In this document: one piece after another, positions 19,735-30,363 of the stretch
Numbering within the stretch: position 1 is the stretch's first letter
How the letters are laid out: each line of letters opens with the position of its first letter
NCBI GenBank assembly: GCA_025594325.1
Contig: JANHCV010000004.1
Span: 868,001 to 932,000, forward strand
DNA from: Blastocladiella emersonii ATCC 22665
Taxonomy: Eukaryota > Blastocladiomycota > Blastocladiomycetes > Blastocladiales > Blastocladiaceae
Reading direction: 5' to 3'
Length of the DNA: 64,000 nt
The notes under the pieces: model-generated
What the model saw: only the letters and a program-made list of their open reading frames with translations
Databases searched by the model: none
Told to the model about the DNA's origin: nothing
Position numbers and translations under genes: made by a program

Positions 19735-22557
19735 ATGGCGACCGCCGACCACCGACCCGACTACGCCGGCCCCATGTATCACCGCTCACTCCCTCGGCCC
19801 CCAACTAGTCTACCGAGCGTATCCGACGTGCAGAGCGAGAAACGAGCCGAAAAAGGCGTCCAAAACGATGTCGGCCCACAAATTTAAGGTCAAAACGTAT
19901 GGGGCACCCACTTTCTGCGATTCCTGCCACAAATTGATGTGGGGCCTAGTCCGGCAAGGCGTCTGCTGCCAGAGTACGTCCATTGCTGTGCCTACATCCG
20001 TCGTCGTCGTCGTTGTTGTCGGCGGAGCGCTGACCCGGCCTGTACCCGACCCGTACCCTGTACCTCGCCCCACCCACCCCCTACCCCTCTCCACCCTCCC
20101 GCACCCTGCTCTCCTCCTCTGCCCGCGTCCGTAGAGTGCCACAGCAACGCCCACTTCAAGTGCGCCGAGACCGCCGAGCCGTGCACGGGCGAGAAGGTGC
20201 ACCGGTCGCGCTCGTCGCGCCGCTCGCGCAGCGAGGGTCCGCGCACCGGCGCCGACGGCGGCGACGACGCCCGCTCCGAGTACCGCCAGTCGTCGACGGG
20301 TCCGTTCGACTACCCGTACATCCCCGACAGCGCTGACGCCATGCCCGTCGGCCCCGACGGCGTCCCCTCGTCGTCGTCGGCCGCGGCCACGGCTGCCGAG
20401 GACGACCACCGTGCTGGCGTCGGCGCGCACCGCACCCCCGAGGCGCTCCTGTCGCACGCCATCACGTCCGCCGTCAACCCGTCCGACACCATCAACACGA
20501 TCCAGAAGGTGCAGCAGCGCAACAACAACAACAACGGCGGCAGCTCGTCGGGCACCAGCGCCGGCATGATCACCAACGGCGAGTCGACTACCGGCGACGC
20601 GTCGCCCAAGGCGCCCAAGAAGAACCTGCGCGAGATGGTCGACGACATCATCGTCAACACGTCGCGGTACGCGGCGCGGCAGGAGCTCAAGCCGCGCGAG
20701 GCGCCGCTCAACCTGCTGACGACCACCCCCAAGAACATGACGCGGTTCGTGTCGCGCACGGGCGGCGTGCACGCCTTCGAGATGGGCGTCAAGGACGTGC
20801 TGTCGTGGCGCAACAAGACCATGACCATGCTCGTCCTGTCGGTCTTCACGCTCGTGTGCCTGTACCCGATGGTCGTCGTGGTCGCGCCGCAGGTCCTCAT
20901 CATCCACCACATGGCCGTCGGCTACTACGAGCACACCAAGGCCAAGGCCAAGCGCGAGGCCGCCGGCAAGAAGGTTTCCGCCCCGAAAATCGACATGGAC
21001 CCGACTCCCAAGCTAAAACCCGCCGAATACCGTGATAACATGCAGTTCATTCAGAACAGCATGTCCCAGTTCGCCGACGCGTTCGATGCCATCGTTTTGT
21101 TCAAGGAACGCCCGGTTTCGCGCTTTACTCCTCCCGCCCTCGATTCCTAACGCCCTCGTCCTCGTCGTTGATCCGTGTAGCGCAACTACCTCAACTGGGA
21201 CCTGCCCGAGAACGCGACCACGTTCCTCAAGGTGGTGGCGTCGTCGACGATCCCGGCCATGGCGCTCTTCTACTACGTGCCGCTCAACCACCTGGTGCTG
21301 GCGGTCGGCTGGCTCGTGTTCGTCGGCAACACGCCGCTCGTGATCGCGATGCGCGAGACGCTGACGCCCGTCCTGCTCGAGGTCCTCAACGAGAACTGGG
21401 TGTTCGCCAAGGGGCTCGTCAAGCAGTGGCCCGAGGTGATGAAGGTCAAGCCCAAGCGCCGTTCGCGCGGCGCCAACGGCGGCGGCGCGACCGGCTCGCG
21501 GTCCAACTCGGAGGTGGGCGCGCCGCCCGAGGAGGGCCAGTACATGGTGGCCATCTACGAGAACCAGCGGTGGTGGCTCGGGCTCGGATTCATCAACTAC
21601 CTGCTGACGTCGGAGCGGCCCGCGTGGTCCGACTACTCGGGCTCGATCCCGCTCCCGCCGCGCGCGTCGTACGCGCCGCCCCCCGGGTTCGACTTCCTCG
21701 ACGACGACTGGCACGTCGACCGCCAGTGGTCCGTCGCCGGGCCCGACAACGACGGCTGGGTGTACTCGGACCACCTCTGGGGCAACCCGCGCTCGGCTGC
21801 GGGCGTCGGGTCCCTCACCCGCCGCCGCAAGTGGGTCCGCCGCGTCGTCCGCCGCATCGACCCCGCCGAGGCCGCGGCCGCCGCCCGTGCCTTCACCGCC
21901 AACACGCTCTCGCGCGGCGGGTCCGTCGTCTCGTCCATGATGGTCACCACCGGGTCCACCGTCGGCGCGTCGCCCGCTGTCTCGTCGGTCGCCCCCGAGT
22001 CGTCGGTCTCGGGCCCCAACGCCGTCGGCGCGGTCAAGGCCGGCAACGCGGCCGAGCCCCCGCTCCCGCCGTCGCCGCCCGAGTCGGCCGCCGGCGTCGG
22101 CAAGCACGCGTCCGAGGCCGAGGACAAGCAGCAGAAGCGCAAGTCGCGCTCGGGCTCGGTGTCGAGCAACAACACGCTGTTCCGCCCTCCGACCGCCACT
22201 GCGTCTGCGCCCGCGGTGCCGACCATGACGACGGGCGCGGGTGCCGGGATCCCCGTCCCCGTGGTCAAGTCGCGCGCGGCGGTCGCGGTGACGCGTTCGG
22301 CCGAGGACGACACGGCGTCCATGATCATCAGCGAGGACGAGGCCAGCGACGCCGACGAGGGCGCCGAGTCGCGCGACGAGATCGAGTACGTGCTCGAGCT
22401 CGACGGCGAGCAGATCGTCCTCGAGGGCATCCGGTCGCTCGACATGGTCGACATGGACCGCCTCCGCGACATGGTCCGCGCCATCAAGCGCGAGTCGGTC
22501 GTGTCCTCGTCTGGCGCGTCGTCGATGCGCAAGGTGCGCAAGGTGCGCGTCGAGTAA
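19735..22557 (+). CDS. C1 domain plus Pex30-like/dysferlin-domain ER-peroxisome membrane protein
   Basis: Four exons (19735-19775, 19834-19973, 20135-21114, 21181-22557) give 845 residues. Residues 29-77 form a C1 zinc domain, H29, C42, C45, C59, C62, H67, C70, C77; Lys61 between two of its ligands is built across intron 2, supporting that join. A Ser/Gly/Asn linker follows. Then a reticulon-like hydrophobic part holds two hairpins (MTMLVLSVFTLVCLYPMVVV and, after intron 3, MALFYYVPLNHLVLAVGWLV). A DysF-N motif (YENQRWWLGLGFINY...RPAWSD) and a DysF-C motif (DGWVYSDHLWGNP...RRRKWVRRV) follow, as in Pex30/31/32 and Pex23-family peroxins that shape ER sites of peroxisome budding. The C terminus is Ser-rich and acidic. 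The third donor (GTTTCG) is weak. The C1 domain could give lipid or diacylglycerol sensing (inference). Confidence 0.85.
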
Positions 22558-22968
22558 GGTGGTTGCGAGGTGCGAGGCGGGCGAGTGGCCCGCCGTATGG
22601 CATTGCGATTCTGTTGTTCATCCTCATTCTTGTTCCCCATATATACGATATTCTGTACCATCGATGTCGACCACGGTCGTGTCCCTGATGAAAAAGGAGA
22701 GAAGGTGGCGCCGGCGTCAGCTGATGCGCCGCTTCCAGCCGCTGAGTTCTCCGCTCCCCTTCTCCTCTCAACCGCCGACCGCAGCCTCTCGTGCACTCTC
22801 CCCACCTCCCCACCTCCCCTTGCTACGAATCAACCTCGCCGGCGGACCCACGACCGTCCTCGGCGCGAGACTCCCTGCAACAAACCGCTCGCACTCCCGC
22901 AAAAACCATCGCGGGCCTCGCATCGCACACACACATCTTGCAGCTACTGCGCCACCTCATCCACAACC

Positions 22969-23528
22969 ATGCAGCTCTCGTCCAACGCCTCGCTCGTCCG
23001 GTGGACGGTCCTGGTCGTCGCCGCCATGATGGCGCTCCTCGGCTTCGCTGCCGTACGCGGGACTTTGCGATGGTGTCTCACCCATGGGACCCCAGGCTGA
23101 CTCTCCGGGTGTAGGCGCAAAACACGAGTAACGGCGGCAACGGCGGCAACGGCGGCGGGAACACGCCCGCGACCACGTCGCAGCAGGGCTCCGCGTCGCG
23201 CACGACGGGCGGCGGCGGTGCCTCCGCCACGCCCACGGGCACCGCGTCGGGCGGCAACAACGGCGGCAATGGCGGGAACAGCTCGAACGGCAACGCGACG
23301 CGCACGGCCGGCGGTACGGGCAACGCGACGGCGACGGGCAACTCGTCGTCGGCGGCCGCGAGCCCGACGCTCGAGCCGGCCTTCACCCCGACGCCCGTGG
23401 CGCCCGCGCCCGCCGGCGCGACCATCGAGAACCGCAGCGTCTTCTCCGACAACGACGCGGCGGGCGTCCGCGCCGGCGCCATCGTGGTGCTCGCGGTCGC
23501 GGGCGCGGCGATGGTCGGTATGCTGTAA
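22969..23528 (+). CDS. Small Gly/Asn/Ser/Thr-rich GPI-type cell-surface protein
   Basis: Two exons (22969-23052, 23115-23528) give 165 residues; the intron is GTACGC...GTGTAG. It has an N-terminal hydrophobic segment (WTVLVVAAMMALLGFAA) serving as a signal peptide or anchor. A low-complexity core of NGG/NGN and Ser/Thr follows, then the end AGAIVVLAVAGAAMVGML, which fits a GPI-attachment tail. No catalytic domain is present. Such proteins decorate fungal walls (family knowledge). It is convergent with another Ser/Thr-rich anchored protein only 136 bases away, and the two share overall architecture. Confidence 0.75.
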
Positions 23529-23664
23529 ATTTCTTTGTCGTTTGTTGTTCATCTAGCACTCCCTTTGTATCGGTTCAATATCGCACTGTCTTGCACATCA
23601 TCCTGATCGGCGGTGAGCGTGTGTATCGTGTTTATTGATTTCTTTGTACATGAAGCGAGAGCAC

Positions 23665-24411
23665 TCACAGCGCAAGGACCGCGGCGCCGACCACGGCCAC
23701 CACGGCCGCCGTCGCGCCGACCGCGACCTTCCCCGCGGCCCCACTGATCTTGATAACCCCGACGCTCGGCTTGAAAAAGCTGTCGGACAACTGCGACGCG
23801 CCAATGACGATATCGCCGGGGCAGATACACTGGCCCTTGTTGCAGTCGACGGTCCACTCGCGGTACGCGCAGAACTCGCGCGCGCAGTCGAACGCCGCCG
23901 CGTTGCACTCCTTGGACTCGGGCGGCGCCGGGTTGAACAGCCGCACGCCCGGCTGCGGCGTCACCACCACGCTGCCCGACGTCGCCGGCGCCTGCGTCCG
24001 CGACGCCGCCGCGTTGCTCGGGTTGCGCACCGTCGTCACAGGCGCGGTCCCGTTGCGCGCGCCGCCGTTCGACGGGGTGGGGGTCGGGCGGGAGGAGGTC
24101 GACGAGCTCGAGGTCGCGGACGCGCTCGTCGAGCTGCGCGTCGTCGACGCGGACGCGGAGGAAGAGCTCGAGGGTGTGGGCGAGGCGGAGGCCGAGGTGC
24201 GAGATGCCGAGGCTATCAGCGATGGGACGGAGAGTCAGCTTCAGGGACTTTCGACGCCGAGACGGCAGAGGCGAAGAGTACATGACGAAGAGCTCGGCAC
24301 TGGTGGTGGCGGCTGCTGCGCGGCCACGGGCAGGACGACGATCACGGCGAGCAGGGCGGCGACCAGCACCAGCTGGCGGGTCAGCGACGAGGCGGCAGTT
24401 GGGCGAGTCAT
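23665..24411 (-). CDS. Ser-rich secreted/GPI-type protein with a Cys cluster
   Basis: Two exons (24411-24282, 24212-23665) give 225 residues. The GTACTC donor splits a serine codon and the acceptor is GATAG. It has a signal peptide (RQLVLVAALLAVIVVLPVAA), then a Ser/Thr/Ala stalk and a compact Cys-rich segment: KECNAAAFDCAREFCAYREW, then DCNKGQCICPGD, six cysteines in all. The tail VAVGATAAVVAVVGAAVLAL suits GPI addition. The Cys segment is not one I can name. A wall-anchored adhesin-like or structural role is inference. Confidence 0.75.
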
Positions 24412-25992
24412 GGCGTAGTAGTTGAAGTTGATGTTGTCGTCTATGGAAGAGCACCGACACTGTTGTCGTCGTCGTTCGTCGTTCGTCTAGGGCGGAGCCG
24501 GTGTGCGCGGCCTCCTCGTCTAAATTGGCTTGTTTAGCGGACTGTGCGCTTGGGAGCGTCGATGGCGTCGGCGACCCGGTCGCGATTCATGAGGCACAAG
24601 GGCGGGGAGGCGAAGAGCACAATGAGGGTGGCGGCGGCCATGGGCGGCTTGCCCTCCGCCGTGGCGCCGGAGATCGCCCCACGCGCACGTGCAGGACCCG
24701 AAACGTGCGTCCGTATGACGCCCGGCCAATCATCGCGTCGCGTTTCGACCGACGCGTCGGTGCCGATCAGAGAAGCGATCACGACTCGTTGAGTGTGCTG
24801 TCAAGCGCCGTCACTTGGACTTTAGCCGTAGATCGTTCGTACGCGTAGCCGCGACTTACTTCGGAACCTTGGTCAGCGATGGGGACGCGTCTCTCGCTAG
24901 CGAGCCTTCGCGCTCACATCTTGACCCCAGGAAGAGCGCGAAGCGGGCTCTGTCAGAGCGACCAAAACATCAATGCCACGGCCATCGGTGTCGTTTCAGG
25001 ATTGAGGGGTCCTGGCAAACTTGAAGCGAGACGGAAGGACTTGAGCGACGCGATGTCCCGCATGAGAATCCGGCGATGCCGACCCTATACTTTGCCGCAT
25101 CACCCGCCGCATCACTTGCTCTCACCGCTCGCTACTTTGAGCGATCGAACTCAAGTCTATTGAGCACCTCCTAACCAAAGCAGATCGACCCGCGAGAGCA
25201 AGTTCTGGACGCCCTCGCTCCCGCGGCATTCGCGCGAACGACACGCGTCCTGTTGACGCAATGCCGCGGGATCGTCGCGTCAACGGGCTGTTACGAGCAG
25301 ATTGAGAAGTGTGGGCGTGAGTCGGATGCAGCCGAGCGACCGACGCGTGGTCGAGTGTTGGATTGAGGAGTTCACATGATCAACTCGGTCCGAGGCGGAG
25401 GGGGAGCAGCCCGTACTTATAGCACTCGGCGTTGCGTGAGAACTAGTCGTTGAGACTCTGTAATTGAAGCGTTCTCCGCTGGAACATAGACGTAGCAATG
25501 AAGTGTCACGGCGTGCAGTCCAACGACGCGGGAGGCGGCGCAGCAGTGCGCCGTAGTTTCAGCGGAACGCTGCGGCTGCGGTGAGCTACCGCTGCGGACT
25601 CGGCCGGAACCCGGTGCACTGTGCTCTGTCGACGGCAACCTAAGAAGCGCGGCGCAAGCAGGAGGAAAGTTGTGGAAGCAGAAAGCGGCGCCGCGCGACC
25701 GAGTGGCGGTGGTGGCTGAGCCCGGGTGGCGCAGCCGCTGCGTGAGCAACGCGACGCTTTTCACATGGCCACCGGCTCGACATGATACTGTCGGTATACC
25801 TTGATCGGAGCCCAACGGTACACGTTACTCGCACCTGAACACGGAACGCATCACAAACTCAAAGTCAAAGTCGAAAGACCATTGAGAATGAATGAAAACA
25901 AGAATTGATCAAATTACACACGAAACAGGCAAACAGCAGATATGTTGGTTTAAATGAGAGGTATCACGAACTGAAACTGCAAAGAAATAGAA
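24412..25992. other. Long intergenic region, no supported gene
   Basis: About 1.6 kb. The right-hand part lies downstream of the 26 kb gene, and the left part is the promoter region of the GPI-type gene. A short leftward frame near 24540-24650 ends with a hydrophobic stretch (PPMAAATLIVLFASPPLCLM) and could encode a micro-protein, but its 5' end is not defined. A small direct repeat GCATCAC occurs twice near 25098-25117. I find no tRNA or rRNA. Confidence 0.45.
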
Positions 25993-26976
25993 TCAAGAAA
26001 CAAAAGCGGCGGACCGCAGGACCACGACAGGCGATAGGGTGGTCGGGAGAACCTTGACGCCGCGCTGCTTGGTCGAACGCGGCTTGGACTCGGACGAAAC
26101 GGCGGGCGCCTTGACGGTACTGGATGCACCGCCCAGGAGGCTACCGATCCGGACCTTGAAGGAAGACCAGCGGGACGTCGACTCGTGGTTGTCGACCAGC
26201 GTCTGATCTGACCCGAGCTTGGCCGAGAGAACGGCAAGGTTCGAGTCGATGACGTTCACCTTGACAGCCTCCGCCGCCGCCACCACCTTCACCTCGGGGT
26301 CAACCGCGGCCGAAGGCGCACTGCCACGGTGGCCAGCACGGCGGCAGACCCAGCGCAGCACTTTGCCAGCGGCGCTACGCTTCTTCTCGGCGGTAGGGGC
26401 AGCGGCGGCGGGGGCGGGACACGAGGCGATCTCCTTGATGGGCGCCGCAGTCGACGCGAGGGTGTCGACGGCAGCCGGAATCTGGTCGGTCGGGGCGGCG
26501 GGAGCGACAGCAGCCACAACGGCGGCCGTGGGCTCAAAGGAAGCGCGCAGGGTAGCCACATTTGCCCCCGCGAGCGTCCCGAGCACAACCGCCGCCGCCG
26601 TCGCGGGACCCGCCGTAACCGACTTGGACTTTATGGTGTCGCTCTGCACGAACTGGCCGTTGTCGCCGACGAACTTGGCGACGTTGACCTGGTCCGAGGA
26701 CCGCGCGCAGGCCGAGCGCGAGCCGGTAGACGTGGGCGAGCCGGGAACAGACGCGAGCTGCTCGAAGCGGTCCTTGAGGGTGCCGACCGTGGGGGTCGGC
26801 GTCAAATCGACGGCGCACTCGTTGTCGGCGACCATGTTGTCGGGCACGTTGCAGCCACTGGTGCCGTTCGCGAGAGCGACCACGACGCGGAGCGAGTGCT
26901 TGACCAAGGACACGGGCGACTTGGGCGAGGACGGCGACGACGAGACGGGGGCGGCAAGAGCAATCGAGGCAGACAT
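25993..26976 (-). CDS. Uncharacterised Ala/Ser/Val-rich protein
   Basis: Single exon, 327 residues from MSASIALAAPVSSSPSSP. The open frame continues upstream, but the ATG at 26976 lies about 90 bases downstream of a TATAAAG box, which fits it as the start. Features: a basic motif VLRWVCRRAGHRG near the middle, an Ala/Thr-rich region (AAPAAPTDQIPAAVDTLAST) and a basic C-terminal part (KPRSTKQRGVKVLPTT). No signal peptide, membrane segment or known domain. Composition is natural and codon use matches the neighbours. Function unknown. Confidence 0.6.
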   Translation of the reverse strand: MSASIALAAPVSSSPSSPKSPVSLVKHSLRVVVALANGTSGCNVPDNMVADNECAVDLTPTPTVGTLKDRFEQLASVPGSPTSTGSRSACARSSDQVNVAKFVGDNGQFVQSDTIKSKSVTAGPATAAAVVLGTLAGANVATLRASFEPTAAVVAAVAPAAPTDQIPAAVDTLASTAAPIKEIASCPAPAAAAPTAEKKRSAAGKVLRWVCRRAGHRGSAPSAAVDPEVKVVAAAEAVKVNVIDSNLAVLSAKLGSDQTLVDNHESTSRWSSFKVRIGSLLGGASSTVKAPAVSSESKPRSTKQRGVKVLPTTLSPVVVLRSAAFVS

Positions 26977-27613
26977 GGTGGTCGTATGGGGAACGGAATC
27001 TGCGATGAGTGGGTCTTGTTGAAGGTTAGAAAGTAGAGCTGGAGGAGCGCGGGGGCACGGCTGAGCTTTATAGCGCAGCTGCTCAGCTAGCTCGCAACTG
27101 ATTCGATCCTCGCCGTTCCAGTCAGTCGCCCTTATGAGCAGCAAGATGCCCTTATGACCAGCAAGATGGGCAAGGCGGTGAGTGGACCGAGGGAGTCGGC
27201 CCGAGGTGGCGCAGCGGCTGGCCCAGCCGAGCCACATCGCGTCGCGTTTCAGCACCGCCGTCGCTTCCCCTTTGCATTATGCCTCAGGACGCGGACTCGA
27301 TCAGCTCGCGCTTCTCTCGACAGTTCACGTGGCGTCCGGGATTGGGAACTAGCAGCAGGCCGAGGCCCGCTCGACCGTTCAGCGTGCAATCCTAGCTACG
27401 CGCGCCAGCCCCGCGGCGTGCACCTCGCGGCCAGTTTCACCCTTCCGCTCTGACATCGCTTCTCTACGGCGGCCGTGGTGGTGGTAAAATCAATGCCGGA
27501 TGAATTCAATGATGTGGAGAGGGATGGGATGGATAGACTCTGAAGGGTAACGACTCAACGACAGCACGACCACTCGCGCGCGACGGCGTGCACTTCCTGG
27601 AGAAGGCTGACAT
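26977..27613. other. Intergenic between two minus-strand genes
   Basis: About 640 bases. It holds the promoter of the 26 kb gene, including a TATA box at 27066-27072, and the 3' region of the hemerythrin gene. Nothing else is recognised. Confidence 0.5.
27066..27072 (-). promoter_or_regulatory. TATA box (TATAAAG)
   Basis: On the minus strand the sequence reads GCTATAAAGCTCAG, about 96 bases upstream of the ATG at 26976. Four other genes in the window have the same 7-mer 66-106 bases before their ATG. Confidence 0.6.
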
Positions 27614-28357
27614 CTACTCCTCGGGGACGCGGCGCTCGGCAAACTGGCGCGTCGCGTCGCGCAGCTTGTCGACGGGCGCCGTCATGCCGCCGACAATCGT
27701 CTCGGCGAGCGGCTTGTCGGGCGCCGACGGGTGCGGGTGTGTCGGCGCGATGCGCTTGGCGCCTGCGTGGGTCGTTCGGGGGTGAGCGATGTCAGTGATC
27801 AGGTCCGACATCACACGGGATCGCGAGCGAACGAGACGAGGGAAACGCACCCACGAACTTGTGGCCGAGGCGGATCATACCGTCGTCGCCGATGAGGGCG
27901 CGGAGGCGCGGCAGGTCGCGCTCCTCCTCCTCGAGCGCGTGCGTCTTGAGCTCCGAGATGATGCGGCCGAGCAGCGGCGCGTGCTGCACCGACTTGACGT
28001 CGTGCTTCTCGAGCTCGTACAGCATCTCCTTGACGCGCTGGTGGTCGCCGCGCAGCCCGTCCGCGACCGCCTTGGTCTCGTACGTCTCGATGTCGCCGTA
28101 CACGGTCTGGTTCGCGAGCGGGGAGGGTGTCAGTGTGCGCGATCACCGAGCGGAGTCATGAAGAGAGCCCGCACCGTCTCCTCGGCCGCCGAGTGCACGG
28201 CAATCTCGCGCACCAGCTCGTTGGCGATGGCCTGCTGCTCCTCGTAGCGGCCGGCCGACGCGCAGTACCGGTCGTACAGGTCCCACAGCGACTGGTGGTC
28301 GAGGCGGATCAGGTCGTCGACGCCGCGGTTGCTCTGCTCGTTCGAGAGGGCCTGCAT
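27614..28357 (-). CDS. Hemerythrin (HHE) domain protein
   Basis: Three exons (28357-28175, 28106-27851, 27762-27614) give 195 residues. The metal-binding pattern of the four-helix HHE fold is present: LDHQSLWDLYDRY, AVHSAAEE in exon 1, then RGDHQRVKEMLYELEKHD and KTHALEEEERDLP in exon 2, that is H...HxxxE...H...HxxxE. Fungal HHE proteins of this size are thought to bind a di-iron centre for oxygen or nitric-oxide chemistry (family knowledge, weakly characterised). Donors are GTGCGG and GTGCGT, acceptors CCAG and GCAG, less typical for this window. A TATA box lies about 100 bases upstream. Confidence 0.88.
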
Positions 28358-28456
28358 GGTGGTTGTTGATGCGTAGGTGTGTCGGGGGTGTCGATGCGTG
28401 GAAGGCAGCGGGCACTGGGGAGCGAGAGCGAGGGCGTGGGCCGGGAGCGACGCGAG

Positions 28457-28463
28457 CTTTATA
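28457..28463 (-). promoter_or_regulatory. TATA box (TATAAAG)
   Basis: Minus strand reads GGCTATAAAGCTCGCG, about 100 bases upstream of the hemerythrin-domain gene start. The flanks TATAAAGCTC match those of the box at 27066 closely. Confidence 0.6.
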
Positions 28464-28754
28464 GCCCTGCCGTGTCGGGACGAGTGCGAGGTCGGGAGAG
28501 GGGCGGCCGCGGGTGGGTGTGCCCGGCGGGGCAGGGCCGATGGACGGCGACGCGAAGATGAGCGCGACCACGTCACCGCTGTGGCCTGCGCACGGCACGC
28601 GTCCCCGCGGTCTCACTCAGCCCTCTCCTCTTTGGATCGGCGCCGATGCAAATTGCCGCACCGCCCGATCACCGACCGAGCGCGGGAACACTCACCCGAC
28701 CGGCCGACCGACCTGCTGAGCGGGGAGGGCGCGCGTGGGCGCAACGCGTCGCGT

Positions 28755-28787
28755 CGCGTTCGCGTTCGCGTTCGCGTTCGCGTTCGA
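28755..28787 (+). repeat. CGTTCG hexamer microsatellite
   Basis: Five perfect copies of the hexamer CGTTCG (or its frame shifts) in a row between two minus-strand genes. Likely polymorphic in length between strains. Confidence 0.9.
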
Positions 28788-28876
28788 GGTGGCTGAGACA
28801 CGCGTCATTGCCCTCGCCATCGTCGATCCTAAGCGAGTGGGTATATTCAATCACGCCCGCTGATGCATACGGCGTG

Positions 28877-30217
28877 TCACCGTCGCGCGAGCTGACCGGC
28901 CTGGACCGACGCCGCGATCGCGACGGCGATGGTCGCCGCGACAAAGATGCACCACACGACGACGCGGCACGTCCACCCGAGCTCGACGCTCGTTGCCGCC
29001 GCCGCTGTCTGTGCGCTGGCGTGGGACCCGTGCCTGCGGGGCGTCGGCGGCCCGCGAGCGAGCCCGAGCGTCGACCCCTGCGCCGACTCGGGGTCGACGG
29101 CGCTCCCGTCCTGCTGCGCCGCCGACTTGAGCGTGACTCCGGACGTCTTGGCCATGGACGACTTGAGCACCAGCAGCGTCTCGCCGGGCCCGTCGATCCC
29201 CGACGGCGTGGGCGAGCGCGGCGTGAGCGGTATTGACGGCTCATCAGCGGCATCGCCGAGGACCACGCGCGATGCGGGCTTGCGCTGCAGCGACGCGAAC
29301 AGGCCGGCACCGGCCGCGATCTTGAGCGACGCCTTGGACCCAGACACGTCGTCGATGCTCGCCGACACGCGCTCGAGCACCTCGGCCACCTTGATTGCGT
29401 GTGCCGGCGTGATGGACGTGCGGCGGCTCGATGGCGCCGCGGTAGCGTGGTGCGCGTGCCCGCCGTGCGTCGCGCTCACGTTGCCCGACGACGACAGCTT
29501 CTCAGTCGACCCGGGCGCGCTCGGCGGTCGCGACCCGGCGCCGCGCTGCGAGGTCGGCGCGCTTGACCGGCCGCCACCGCCACCTGGTGTGTTGTTGTGC
29601 GCCATGAACGGGCACCCCGTCGGCAGGATCCCGCCGCCGAGTGGCGCGCGTTGCTTCCCGGTACCGCGGACCGACCCGCTGTGCTCGCTCGCCGGTGCTC
29701 CGGTCCCCGCAGGCCTGTCCGAGTCGTTGGACAGCCCGCTCTCGATGCGCTCGAGCGCCGCGAACCGCGCGTTACGCACGTGCGGCGGGATCGCCAGCGA
29801 CGGTGCTGGCGCGGAAGCGGGTCCGGGTCCCGGCAAGTCGGGCAGGAGCGGCGGCTCGACGCTGAGGTGGTCGAGGTGCAGCAGCCGGCTGTCGTGCGTC
29901 CGGTCGAGCGACGGGGGTACGGCGACGACCGAGAGCGCGCTCGGATGGGTCGAGTGGTGCCCGTGGTGCAGCCGGTGCTGCGAGTTGGCGGGCGACGAGT
30001 GGTGCGCCGACGACGACTTGTTAACACTCGGCTCGCCGCCGTGCGGTCCGACGTGCGATGCGGGCAGGCTGCCGATCGAGACCGTGTACGCGCCGCCCTC
30101 GGTTCCGAGACTCAGCGCGGATCCGTCGCCGCCGCCGTACGACGGGTTGCGCTTGAGCGAGGGATGGCGACCGCCTCGAGGCGGATGAGCGCCTCCTTGG
30201 GGATGACGGGCAATCAT
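28877..30217 (-). CDS. Low-complexity protein with C-terminal membrane anchor
   Basis: Single exon, 446 residues. It starts MIARHPQGGAHPPRGGRHPS and is rich in Ser, Pro, Gly and His. An ordered-looking stretch in the middle reads HAIKVAEVLERVSASIDDVS then SKASLKIAAGAGLFASLQR. The end VVVWCIFVAATIAVAIAASV is one hydrophobic helix followed by QAGQLARR, so it is probably a tail-anchored membrane protein with its bulk in the cytosol. I do not recognise a family. Many SP/TP sites (SIPLTPRSPTPSGI) suggest phosphorylation (inference). Confidence 0.65.
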   Translation of the reverse strand: MIARHPQGGAHPPRGGRHPSLKRNPSYGGGDGSALSLGTEGGAYTVSIGSLPASHVGPHGGEPSVNKSSSAHHSSPANSQHRLHHGHHSTHPSALSVVAVPPSLDRTHDSRLLHLDHLSVEPPLLPDLPGPGPASAPAPSLAIPPHVRNARFAALERIESGLSNDSDRPAGTGAPASEHSGSVRGTGKQRAPLGGGILPTGCPFMAHNNTPGGGGGRSSAPTSQRGAGSRPPSAPGSTEKLSSSGNVSATHGGHAHHATAAPSSRRTSITPAHAIKVAEVLERVSASIDDVSGSKASLKIAAGAGLFASLQRKPASRVVLGDAADEPSIPLTPRSPTPSGIDGPGETLLVLKSSMAKTSGVTLKSAAQQDGSAVDPESAQGSTLGLARGPPTPRRHGSHASAQTAAAATSVELGWTCRVVVWCIFVAATIAVAIAASVQAGQLARR

Positions 30218-30363
30218 TGGGAGTTTATTGGACGGATGACAGCAAGCAAAAGCTATCGCACGACGTGTAGTTGTTCAGAATGCGAGGGCTTAACTGCGTC
30301 CGGGGGCCATGATGCAAGGTCGACGCGTCACAACAACAATGGTTCAATAGTCCCCCGCGCCCA

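Larger units (their letters stand above)
28358..28876. other. Intergenic with promoter elements and microsatellite
   Basis: About 520 bases. It contains the hemerythrin-gene promoter (TATA at 28457-28463) and a CGTTCG hexamer array at 28755-28787, then the 3' region of the next minus-strand gene. No coding frame is supported. Confidence 0.55.

Noticed and set aside
24520-24782. Micro-protein with a hydrophobic segment
   Set aside because: The end looks protein-like, but no clear start or splice join could be set, so I did not list it as a gene.
27190-27240. tRNA-like A box (TGGCGCAGCGG)
   Set aside because: No matching B box (GGTTCGANNCC) at the right distance and no cloverleaf.
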